The notes under the pieces are model-generated. The model saw only the letters and a list, made by a program, of their open reading frames with translations, made no database searches and was not told the origin of the DNA. A stretch of 64,000 nucleotides of DNA, taken from Apostichopus japonicus. Lineage: Eukaryota; Echinodermata; Holothuroidea; Aspidochirotida; Stichopodidae. The position numbers and the translations under genes are program-made. The stretch lies in assembly GCF_037975245.1 (NCBI RefSeq), contig NC_092582.1:16399577-16463576 (forward strand), read 5' to 3'. Shown here piece by piece: positions 1 through 10,450 of this stretch; position 1 is the stretch's first letter, and every line of letters begins with the position of its first letter.

Positions 1-495
1 ACTTCTAGAATTTCTTTTCTTTCTCAACTTTTTGTCGTTTATTGTTTGTCAGTCCAACTCTGTTCAAAGCTTCTCACATTGTTGTAAAAGGATAATCACG
101 AAATAACTAATTCAATTATCGAATTATATATGATGGGTAAGCCGCGGGGGCATACGGTGTCATTTATAAACCCTCAATGGAACTTTAATTAGTTGGTAAA
201 GTGAACAAAGCAAAAAAACACAACGAAGCAACAACACAAAAACACTTTTGAACACGTTGGCAAAAAAATAAAATTGATAATGTCACGGTAGCGTGGTTTT
301 TGGAAAATCCAATTAACCCCAGGTAAGCACAATGAATCAAGGTCAAGGGAACTAAATTAGTTCGTGACCAAAGCTAAATGGAAAGACCGATAGAAGAGTT
401 ACCAAATATAAAGACCAATAATAATAATGCAACCAGACAAACGACGAATCTGAAATTTTTTAACAAACAGCGTCATTGAGTGAATATGAGAGGGG

Positions 496-531
<36 letters not shown>

Positions 532-3500
532 GTAAACATAACATGTATAGAGACGTATATATAAGCTTGTTACACAATATATGCGTTGTCGATGATGTAG
601 GGATGGTATGTCATTATTCTTGTCGATAATTTGTTTTCTTTGGTGACACGATCTCGTCTCGTTCAATCGATGTAATCACGTGATAAAGTGAAAAAAGGGC
701 AAACAAAGGGACGATCGTTGATGTTTAAGAAGACACATATACCCAAACATCATCTTAGGCTTATAATATGACAGAGATCTTTGTGTCAAGAAAACTCTAC
801 CAAACAACTGATGATTTGTTTTGTTTTGTTCTTTTGGAGATATCCTATTATAGTTTAATAGTCATGTCTAGGAGATGTCGTTTTTATTAATTTGTGATGT
901 CACTAATGCCACTATATGATTTGTAACCTGTCACATTCTCACTCTAGGAGGTTAACAGTGTTAACACTGACACCAGTGTCACTATTAGGTCATTTTTAAG
1001 ATGTTCCATGTGTTTAGATGCGACATCTGCAAACCCCATCGTAGTAAAAAAAAGACAACCAATAAACAATTGTAGCACAGGTGGCTAACTTGATGATGTC
1101 ATAGTTTAGACTTGATCAAGTCTTCAGTCTTGTATGTCAAAAAAAAAAACACATTAAACTGGTAATAACTCCCATATTGTATAACATTTTCTAAGCTGCT
1201 TGGAGAAGTTGTTCAATATATACCGATCGTTAATCACTAAGACCATTAACAACGGTACGGATGGTGTCTCCTCTTATAACACGGTCGCTGAAAAATGAAA
1301 GCGAAGTAGAGTGTGCTTTTCGAAGGCGTCAAAAGCGCAAGGACACATAGAACACTCAACCACCCTCCCCAGCCCGTCCCTTACCCCCCCCCCCGCCTGG
1401 TTAAAGTATAAGGTATATAAATAACCTACCTAAATATCCGCTACTCGAACAGGCAGGATGGAGGGGCGATATGTGAAGAGAGGGAGGGCGAGAGCGGTTG
1501 AAATCGAAATATAAAAAAAATAAATCGATATTTGGATCTTTATGATTTATTTATTTTACGAAGACGTGATATGACAACATCTCAAAGAGTTTACAATGCA
1601 CTGTAGGAACTATAAGTATAGTGATGTGTTCGTTTCGTTATGCGATATTCATTCTGAAAAGGAAATTTAAATCTTGCTTCCTGTATATGTGTTTCATATA
1701 CTTCACTGAAATCCTTTGAAATAACATTAATCTACAAAACAGAAGGTAGGAATCAATATGGTAGAAATCAAATGTGATTTTTTTTTTTTTTTAACTTTTT
1801 TTTTTTTTTTTTTTTGGAAATGCAAGTCAAAACCTTGGAAGGCTTCAAGGCAAAGATAACAAGTAACAATTAAGTGTTTTTGACGATGAGAAAGCTTTCG
1901 AGTGAAGGTTTTAGATGTCGGTGTAATTGCGTTACTGTCTCTCTCCCCAACGATTCAATTTGTGTGCCATGTCGTCATTGACATTCTCTATGAAATGACG
2001 ATTGTTACTTAAGTATAATCAAATTACCATGTATCAGTAAATTGGAAAGCAATTCCAAGGTAAATAAAGATTTGTTGTTATAAAATAAGAAAAAAGCACT
2101 TTGGGAATTGTTTTGATTATCAAATGAAATTGAAAATTAGGTTTATTGCCAGCCGTTTTTTCTAGTCTCGAATCCTTTTTTTTTTCTTTTTCCTTTTTGA
2201 TTAATCAAACGGAGTGGTTACTCAGTTGATCGGTTTTTGTGTCGATGCGGCCTGCCTGCCTGCATGCTGGGGATGTTTTAATATGAAAGACGGTGCTTGC
2301 TCTTTCGCAATTTAACGCGAAGTACAATTTATCGGAATTGATTTCATTGCGATGATTTCATTTCGAAAATATTCATTCGTTTGTCCCCGCACGAGAGAGT
2401 AAAGAAGAAAGAATCGGGGGGAGAAGTGTTTCAGGTAAACGGAGCCGTGTATAGTTTGAATCAAGCTTCGTTTATTATTAAAGGGCACATATATCTGTAT
2501 ATAACTCAAAAGGACAATTACTCGTGATTGTACGTCATCAGCGCGGTATAGGCTATACTTGGTGCTATATAGTTACTAGGTAGGCTATATCGTCTGTTGA
2601 GTGTGTGTACCTGTACGGGAAGGAAGTGGAGCGTCTGTGCGATAGGGAGGCTTTGCAGGGAAGGAGGTTGGGGGGGGGCGGAGGAGGGACGGGAGGATTG
2701 GGGAAGAGGGTTGTACGTAACAGTGTTAGGGTCCTGTAGGGGTATGCAACTTACTATTGCAGCATGTAAATAGGTTAACACAGTTTACGTATATAGTATA
2801 CTTTGAAAATATGCATATGAAATATACACAACCAAGAGAAAGGAAAACGGTTTCGGATCCTATATAGTGGCACTATGGCATCACAGATTTTCGGAATGAC
2901 AGCTCCCAGAAACGGTCTTTATAAACTAGGATACCTTCCAAAGACAGCAAGGTTTTTCTTAGCTGTTTAGGAGTTGTGTGTGTGTGTGTGGGGGGGGGGT
3001 AAGGGGGGAGGGAGTTCTTCACAAACATCTCTGTCAGACATTATAGCTACAGATGGTGGTTGGATTGGTGTCCCATTTAGAGCCTATATATGCTCGTGCT
3101 TATAGCTAAAGGGAATTATACTTGTATACTCGTAGTCGTGTTTGGTGCTATACAAATCTGTATATATGTGTATAGCGTCTTTAAAAGTTTGATGAATTAA
3201 CTGAAGTTGCCCGAAGGCAGACGTTCACATTTATTGTTTTGATAAATGTGGTTTAACCGGTCTAACCTACTTCATTATCTAACCAAGAGTGGGTGCTATA
3301 AGCCAATTTCTCTACCCACGTCATGACTTTTCAATTATAAGAAAAATGGTTCTCCTATATGTCAAGCAAGCTCATAGTAGTCCTACAAATCGTTCTTTTG
3401 CAGATCACACACATGTCGGATGATTCTATAGAAAGTCGAACAGAGTTTTAGTACGTAAAGCAAAGTATAGCAACGGTTTACACTAACACAAACCGTTCAC

Positions 3501-4514
3501 CGACCAGGGACGTAGCCTGGGGGGGGGGGGGCAATGGGAGAGACCCCCCTTTTGAGTACCCCGAAAAATAAAATTTAACTAAAAGCAGGAAATATCATTA
3601 AGGCCCTCTTTTCAGGTTGTAGGAAGCTATAAGCGAACCTTCTCAATCTTTCCCCTGAAATTTCGTTTGCTACGTGGGAGGCATTTTGGGCAAAAACTTC
3701 ATTGTACATCATGGCGCTCCGTTAAATATAGTAATGCTCTCTTTGTGAGATGTGCCCCTTTTAAATTCTGCCACCCCCCCCCCCCCGTCCTTCAAATATC
3801 GTAACAGGTCTGTTTTCTTTATGTAGCGCCCACATATGGCAAGCCAAAAGGGTCATAACGGCTGTCTGCCACACTTGCTCGAAACCAATCAATACAGCGT
3901 ATATATATATATATATATATATATATACCGTATTTAATGCAGGGGAGGCGCAGTGAACTGCCTAATGATATGCAACGGATTACTTGGGACGGGAAGGTCA
4001 GACAAAGGCACAAGTTAACTTACATATATATATATATATATATCAGGGCGAGAAAAAGTCATCCTCTGCTCCGCTTACAGGTTGTATAACATATTCAAGA
4101 GCTTGCATCCGGCTTACATTTCTTTTAGATGTCTAGATACGTCGAGTCACGTCACAGAGAATTGCCAAAGCAGACGAGAGAAGAAAAGATAAGATCAGCT
4201 ATGACAAATATGCATGCGAATCTACAAAAACCAAAAAAAAAAATAAGTACTCAAGACACTTGCTTGAATCCACTTAGAATATTATCAAAGTTATCAATCT
4301 TGTTTTCTTCGGGAAACGCGCTGTGGCGAAGTTTTATTCTTTCTCTCTCCACCTCTCTTTCTTTCTGTCTTTCATTTAATCCGAGGACTCATGAAAACGA
4401 TGATATCAATCGAAATGGCTTTTTATATACAATGATCAGAAGACAATTTGATAATGTAGACCGACCGTGGCTTAAAAAAAAAAACGAGGAGAAAGGGACA
4501 CTCAATACTTAAAA
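1..4514. other. AT-rich non-coding stretch
   Basis: I see no gene here. It holds (TA)n tracts at about 501-529, 3,900-3,927 and 4,022-4,042. It also has a broken poly-T run at 1,778-1,815, C runs near 1,386 and 3,774, and a G run near 3,520. The G run follows the words GGGACGTAGCCTGG, which look like the edge of an old dispersed repeat, but I could not define its ends. All open frames are short or low-complexity. Confidence 0.7.
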
Positions 4515-4758
4515 GCTATATAAATCTTTGTTCCGTCGAATCTTCTTGAAAGATATGAGTATATAAGTTGAAACAATAGACAAACATGAAACGTTGTTCA
4601 AGGCAACAGTATAACAGTCTCGAAATCAACTCTGAACTTTAACAGCTCTTGTTCAAGAAATCCATATTCTTATATTTTATAATTGCTACATAATCTTTGT
4701 TTCGTCGAACATTCTTCAAAGATATGAGTATATAAGTTGAAAACAATACAAACATGAA
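4515..4758. repeat. Diverged direct duplication, about 75 bp, two copies
   Basis: Copy 1 (about 4,515-4,590) and copy 2 (about 4,684-4,758) share CTTTGTT.CGTCGAA followed by AAGATATGAGTATATAAG, then a CAATA..CAAACATGAA block. A unique spacer of about 95 bp separates them. The copies differ by several substitutions and small indels, so the duplication is not recent. No coding potential is evident. Confidence 0.75.
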
Positions 4759-4934
4759 TATTCTAGGCAACCTATTCAATCAAGTCAGTCCATTTGGTCA
4801 GGAGAGTAGGGGCAGGGGTGCATGAAGGGGAGGGGGGTGGGATGCATGGATCCATGTGTTCCCTTTCCGATAAATGAATAGTATATTATCGGGTTGGTGC
4901 AACCTCCTCCAGCAGCATGAATAGATAAATAAAA

Positions 4935-5065
<131 letters not shown>

Positions 5066-5580
5066 TAATTTTGGTACTTCACTTTATTTTCACAATATGT
5101 CATGTTTCGTTTCATATGCATATTTAAGTTTAACTTCCTCTTTTTCGTAGTTTATTGTTGTTTTACTTTATGCCACATCTGCAATCCTGTTTCATATCAA
5201 CTCATATTTCACTTTACATTATTCTTGATTAACTTCACGTTTTGTTTTTTGAGATGCAGTCATTTCGTTTTCCACTTCATGTTATGCATACCTTTTTTTT
5301 CTCTTTTACATATTCCATATTTTATGTTAAATTTCTGTGATCTACATCATTCAACACTTCACTATATTTCACTTCATATTTTGTCTACTTTCACTGTATA
5401 TCAAGTGTTTCATCCACTTTTCCTTCAAACATTAAAAAAACATCCAAAATCCATACGCATAACTTGAAAAGTCATATTTATAGCTTGTGTATATATGCTA
5501 TTCTGCTCAAGCACATAAACCAAGCATGTATGTAAACCTGGTTCCTTTAACAGGTAAAACTTCAAGAGACAAAAATTAAG
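5066..5580. other. T-rich degenerate region
   Basis: A T-rich stretch in which variants of TTCACTTCATATTT recur between about 5,085 and 5,420. It may be a decayed simple repeat. A 121-residue open frame across it is Phe/His/Leu-rich and looks like a composition artefact. Confidence 0.5.
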
Positions 5581-5620
5581 CTTAACTACGAAGACCTAGA
5601 GAGGACATGGTTAAAACAAA

Positions 5621-5820
5621 ATTATTACGTACGTACGTAATAATACTACGTACGTACGTAATAATTATCACGTACGTACGTGATAATACTACGTACATAC
5701 GTAATAATATCACGTACGTACGTGATAATTACTACGTACGTACGTAGTGTTATTACGTACGTACGTAATAACTACTACGTACTTATGTAGTGATTATCAC
5801 GTACGTATTTGATAATTATA
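5621..5820. repeat. Array of ACGTACGTACGT palindromes
   Basis: About eight 18-24 bp units of the form ATTACGTACGTACGTAAT or ATCACGTACGTACGTGAT, joined by short AT linkers. Each unit is close to perfectly self-complementary, and the flanking letters change in matched pairs (TTA..TAA, TCA..TGA, CTA..TAG), so palindromy is kept when the sequence changes. A few units have lost it (ACGTACATACGT, ACGTACTTATGT). Confidence 0.9.
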
Positions 5821-5867
5821 ACGAATGAAGGCCTACGTATAGGCCTACACTCCAAAAACAACCTGGT

Positions 5868-6240
5868 GAAATTTTCACCAGGAGTTGCGTTTATTGCTAC
5901 CCTATATATCCTGGTTGTTTTCACCAAGTTGCCTGGTTAATGAGATTTTAACAAAATCCTGGTAGATATAATCAGGAAAGCCTGGTTAAATTTCGTGGTG
6001 AAATTTTGACACTGTCCTGGTTAATATCAATGGGTATTCACCTCATTCCTTGTGATATTAACCAACATTTCCTGGTTGATGCTAATACTATCCTGGTTAA
6101 TATCACAGAATGTTCCACCCCTTTCTGGTTAAATTAAACAACATTTCCTGGTTGATGTCACCATTATCCTGGTTAATATTAAACTGATTTTCCACCTCAT
6201 TCCTGGTTAAATCACCCCTTTCCTTGTTAATATGCCACCT
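5868..6240. repeat. Degenerate CCTGGTTAATATCA repeat array
   Basis: About fifteen irregularly spaced copies of CCTGGTTAATAT or CCTGGTTGAT. The first is part of a near-palindrome, CCTGGTGAAATTTTCACCAG. Spacing is about 20-60 bp. It lies directly inside the ACGT palindromes of the transposon at 5,587-8,829 and appears to be a subterminal domain of that element. Confidence 0.7.
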
Positions 6241-8740
6241 TATTCTCCATTTAAGTTGCAATGCATTCAAATTGAGAAAAAGCAGAACATAAATTATAAA
6301 ACAACATCATCAATGTTACTGATAGCTAACTTTATTTGCATCTCCATTACTTTTGAATTTTGAGTAATAAGTGAACTTTGGCAATTTAGTTTAATTAATT
6401 CCTCAAATATTAATACAATGAATTAATATAAGAAATGCAATACTGAAATCAAAATTTTGAGGACATATTTACAGCATAACCATCGTCACATGCTGAAGCT
6501 CTGATTGCTCGACATCAACTGTGAAATGTAACAGGGATACCAAGACCTTGATCAGCACTTTTACACAAGGATTCAACTTGGAAATCACTTAAACAGTTTT
6601 CAGCACAGAACAAGAAATGGACCCTATACCTGTCTCTTGAAATACTTGATCAAAGCCTCTCTCCCAATAACCTTTGTTACGACAAAATTCAGCCCTGTGT
6701 CAGTAGCTTCTTTTCTTTAAAGGTATGCTGTATTAGCCCCAAATATGCTAGATATTCAAATGTGGTCACCTTTGGTCAGAATTCTACTGTTTTTATTACA
6801 ACCTTTGAGGAAATTTTCCCATTCAGTCATCTTGTGTGTCCTTAAAAATGTCTGAGAACAATTGGAAGGTACTTTTTGAAAACTTCTTGCCATTATAGCG
6901 TGCTATAATTTGGGGCATATACTGACTACCATTAAACTAGATAGGAAGGTCTTAGAAGATCTTTGTTCACATTGTTAATGATGGGAATGACCTAATACCA
7001 AATTGATTTGTTTAATTTAATTATTTACTTATTGGTAATTAATTCATATTTTTAATTTAATTACAATTATATTTTACCACTTTGCACAGACAAACCGAGC
7101 ATCTGCAAGACAATAATTAGGCTTCCAACGATACCATAAATGTTTTAGTAATAAGCTCATCCTTGGACCTCACATACTTGTGCAAATTATTTTAACTCCA
7201 ACAGAAAGTGGTAAGTTAAGCTTATTATAATCACAAGAAAGATTAATTTGAAAAGATTTTGAGCTAACAGTTAAGTAGTTAAAGTATAAACCAAAGTGTC
7301 CTTGAACATGAAATTTCTGATACTCCGAGCCCGAATGACCATAATTATGATCACGTTTTGCATACATCCACATGTCCGTCCGTGGACTCAGGAAGAAGCG
7401 TTTCCAAACAATTAACTAAACCGACCCCTAAATGACCTTTGACATAAAATTCCTGAGCACTTCCACAAGTCTTTTCATCACAGGCCACCTCTATGCAAGT
7501 TTCATTGAAGTTGTACCAACAGGTATTATCAATTGTGGACAGAGAGATGAATTGAAATGCAAAACATCAAATTGTTTCTTATAAAAACAGCGACAATCAC
7601 ATTCTTGAAGTGCATCATCCAAGCTACAGACATCCTTCTACTATTGCAAAGCTGTGTTACTTGGTAGCCTCTCTCGATTTCTCATTTTCACCTCTTCCAG
7701 TTTGTACCAATCTAGGAAAGGAATGAAACAATTAAAGTATTAAATGGTGTGTTAACGAACCAGAATGAAAAGAAGATAAATCGCTTTCTTCAGTCTAATA
7801 GTTTGTGCCATGCTTTTTGAAAACCTAACCCTTACCCTAATTTAATCTTGGAATAATTCTCTGAGTTGGTCAGTCTTATTTCTGTTTGGGATTGTTTTCC
7901 ACAGGGCATTTTATGTGGTTTTTAACCCTAGGCTCCTTTGACATTTAGTAACCTGTTAGGTTAGGTTTGTGTGTAAAGTAGGCTAACCTTATACTAATAC
8001 TAGCTGATACAATGTAGTGATTTGAGATTAGCAACTAACCTTAATTGAATTGAATTTGACGTGGTAGTTATTATAATAAATGGGCTAGCTGTTGATGCAG
8101 GAGGGCTACACAATATGATTATCAACATACAATTGAACGTTTATACTTTTAAAATCAATTTCAAGGCTAAAAATAAACCTCAAACAATTATCTGTAGTGT
8201 AGGGTAGTCCTGTCCTACCCTCACCTAGCCTATAAAATGTGAGTTCAATCAGGGAGTTGTTCTAACAAATACCTTCGCCCATCTATTAGTATTACCCTGG
8301 CTATATGTGCATAGGCTGGGGAGTTTAAGTGATCTACCAGGGAGTTGCCGTAACATCATCTTGGATCGACAGCGGCAATAGACACTACACAGGCCTTATT
8401 ACTGGCCTAGCCCATGACCTATCCACGTGAGATTCAATGAACACAAGCTTAACGTGAGGCCTAGGTCTAACATACGCCAGACCTATTTATGCATTAATTG
8501 AGCCTAGGACTAATGATCCGGGAATGAGTTCCAGCACAAAATTGTGGCGGCTTAAGTACAGGCATCCCTGTGGTGTTACTGTTAGTCGAACGAACGTACC
8601 TTAATTGTCTGTCTCCGGCATTTTTGAGTTAACTAGTCTATAGGCTGCATAAGCTTGACTTCTGACTTCTTGCATGTAGACAAATGTGTTACAGTATATA
8701 CGTACCGCGTACTGCCACTTCTTACTATCTTCGGTATAGA
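6241..8740. other. Interior of the 3.2 kb transposon
   Basis: I see no transposase. On the minus strand, a strong splice-acceptor word (TTTCATTCCTTTCCTAG) ends at about 7,712 and is followed by a 22-codon open stretch to a stop near 7,643. Two related blocks of about 50 bp, about 120-130 bp apart, occur near 7,270-7,320 and 7,390-7,450 (minus-strand words TATGTCAAAGGTCATTTAGG and CATGTTCAAGGACACTTTGG). The right third (8,170-8,600) is less AT-rich. This could be captured host sequence or a non-coding transcript unit; I cannot decide. Confidence 0.5.
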
Positions 8741-8752
8741 ACGTAAAATTAT

Positions 8753-8793
8753 CACGTACGTACGTAATAAATATTACGTACGTACGTAATAAT
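8753..8793. repeat. Right-end pair of ACGTACGTACGT palindromes
   Basis: Two palindromes, one flanked ATC/TAA and one ATT/AAT, sit just inside the right TIR and mirror the innermost part of the left array. Together with the TIR they extend the inverted-repeat relationship between the two element ends to about 85 bp, with mismatches. Confidence 0.85.
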
Positions 8794-8835
8794 TTTTTTT
8801 TTTTACCATGTCCTCTCTAGGTCTTCGTACTTAAC

Positions 8836-9486
8836 AATAGAGCAAAAAAAAAAAAAAAAAAATACGACATTTGATGTCTGCTTTCAGCTAATCATAATCA
8901 AGGTCTCGCCCCAGCTTCGGTTGAAATCCCCAAATATTTCATAGCTTTTTAGATTAATTCATCTTCGGAAAGTGAAAGATACTTCTTTTTTTTTTGATCA
9001 ACAGCCATGATCTCTCTGTCTCTCTATCTCTCTCTTGCTTCATCTTTTTTTTTTTTATCTCGCTAAGTAATATGGAATGTTTATATCTTTGTTGCATTAC
9101 TGTAATAGATCGTGCACGAGGACATTTTTGAATATCTTCTTCTTTTCTTCGTCTGTCACTGTACACTATAGTGGGGATGTTTTGTTTCTCATTTAGGACT
9201 AGGACACTGTGCTATCCACCATTAGTCAGCAGTCTCAGGGCTTTCACTTAAATTAGCTTTACTGACAGCTACCGTTGGCAATCTACAATATTACTACTCT
9301 CTGGTAATATATCTGAGAGTACCCTCATTTCTCTGGTACGAGGGTATATTGGATGATGCCGATGTGGACTGCATGGTAAACATGCATATGTAGGTCTGTA
9401 TGCTAGTATTATTGAAACTAGGTTCGTATCTCACACCCTTGGTAAAGGCAATATAAACAAAAAATATAACATCACGTTGTGGTATC
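8836..9486. other. AT-rich non-coding stretch
   Basis: I see no gene. There is a poly-A run at about 8,844-8,862 directly beside the transposon insertion, and T/CT-rich patches (TCTCTCTGTC near 9,010). Open frames are short. Confidence 0.6.
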
Positions 9487-10241
9487 TCCATCCATCCATC
9501 CATCCATCCATCCATCCATCCATCCATCCATCCATCCATCCATCCATCCATCCATCCATCCATCCATCCATCCATCCATCCATCCATCCATCCATCCATC
9601 CATCCATCCATCCATCCATCCATCCATCCGTCCGTCCGTCCGTCCGTCCGTCCGTCCGTCCGTCCGTCCGTCCGTCCGTCCGTCCGTCCGTCCGTCCGTC
9701 CGTCCGTCCGTCCGTCCGTCCGTCCGTCCGTCCGTCCGTCCGTCCGTCCGTCCGTCCGTCCGTCCGTCCGTCCGTCCGTCCGTCCGTCCGTCCGTCCGTC
9801 CGTCCGTCCGTCCGTCCGTCCGTCCGTCCGTCCGTCCGTCCGTCCGTCCCTCCCTCCGTCCGTCCGTCCGTCCGTCCGTCCGTCCGTCCGTCCGTCCGTC
9901 CGTCCCTCCCTCCCTCCGTCCGTCCGTCCGTCCGTCCGTCCGTCCGTCCGTCCGTCCGTCCGTCCGTCCGTCCCTCCGTCCCTCCCTCCCTCCCTCCCTC
10001 CCTCCCTCCCTCCCTCCCTCCCTCCCTCCCTCCCTCCCTCCCTCCCTCCCTCCCTCCCTCCCTCCCTCCCTCCCTCCCTCCCTCCCTCCCTCCCTCCCTC
10101 CCTCCCTCCCTCCCTCCCTCCCTCCCTCCCTCCCTCCCTCCCTCCCTCCCTCCCTCCCTCCCTCCCTCCCTCCCTCCCTCCCTCCCTCCCTCCCTCCCTC
10201 CCTCCCTCCCTCCCTCCCTCCCTCCCTCCATCCATCCATCC

Positions 10242-10243
<2 letters not shown>
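9487..10243. repeat. Compound tetranucleotide tract (TCCA)n-(TCCG)n-(TCCC)n
   Basis: About 757 bp of uninterrupted 4-bp periodicity in three domains. TCCA runs from 9,487 to about 9,628. TCCG, with a few TCCC interruptions, runs to about 9,973. TCCC runs to about 10,228, and a final four TCCA close the tract. The unit changes at one position only, so the whole tract descends from one seed by stepwise substitution and expansion. A 4-bp unit stays open in several frames, giving artefactual frames of about 290-340 residues ([12 protein letters not shown] on plus, [12 protein letters not shown] on minus). These are not genes. Confidence 0.97.
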
Positions 10244-10295
<52 letters not shown>

Positions 10296-10397
10296 TTATA
10301 TATACACACATATATACACATGTATATATATACATATATATAAATTTTAATATATATGTAAATACAAATGTTTACCCACACACCCACACGCCCACAC

Positions 10398-10437
<40 letters not shown>

Positions 10438-10450
10438 TTATATACATATA
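10244..10450. repeat. (TA)n and (CA)-like microsatellite cluster
   Basis: (TA)n at 10,245-10,290, mixed TATACA/CACACATA, a CACACCCACACGCCCACACA patch near 10,377-10,400, then (TA)n again at 10,402-10,432. It directly abuts the tetranucleotide tract. Confidence 0.9.

Larger units (their letters stand above)
5587..8829. mobile_element. Non-autonomous DNA transposon with ACGT-palindrome ends (TIR, 6-bp TSD)
   Basis: The left terminus at 5,587-5,611 (starting TACGAAGACCTAGAGAGGAC) and the right terminus at 8,805-8,829 are perfect 25-bp inverted repeats. Both are flanked by the direct repeat CTTAAC (5,581-5,586 and 8,830-8,835), read as a 6-bp target-site duplication. A TTAA duplication is the alternative, but it would leave a mismatch at the first base of the TIR. 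Inside each TIR lie palindromes built on ACGTACGTACGT: about eight on the left and two on the right. A CCTGGTTAATATCA-type array follows on the left. The interior of about 2.3 kb has no transposase-length frame, so the element must be mobilised in trans or be dead. The TSD length does not fit Tc1 (TA), hAT (8) or Mutator (9) well. piggyBac/Kolobok (TTAA) or a 6-bp-TSD superfamily remain possible. Confidence 0.85.

Noticed and set aside
4129-4512. 127-residue plus-strand frame
   Set aside because: Composition follows local A/T runs; no motif or splice context.
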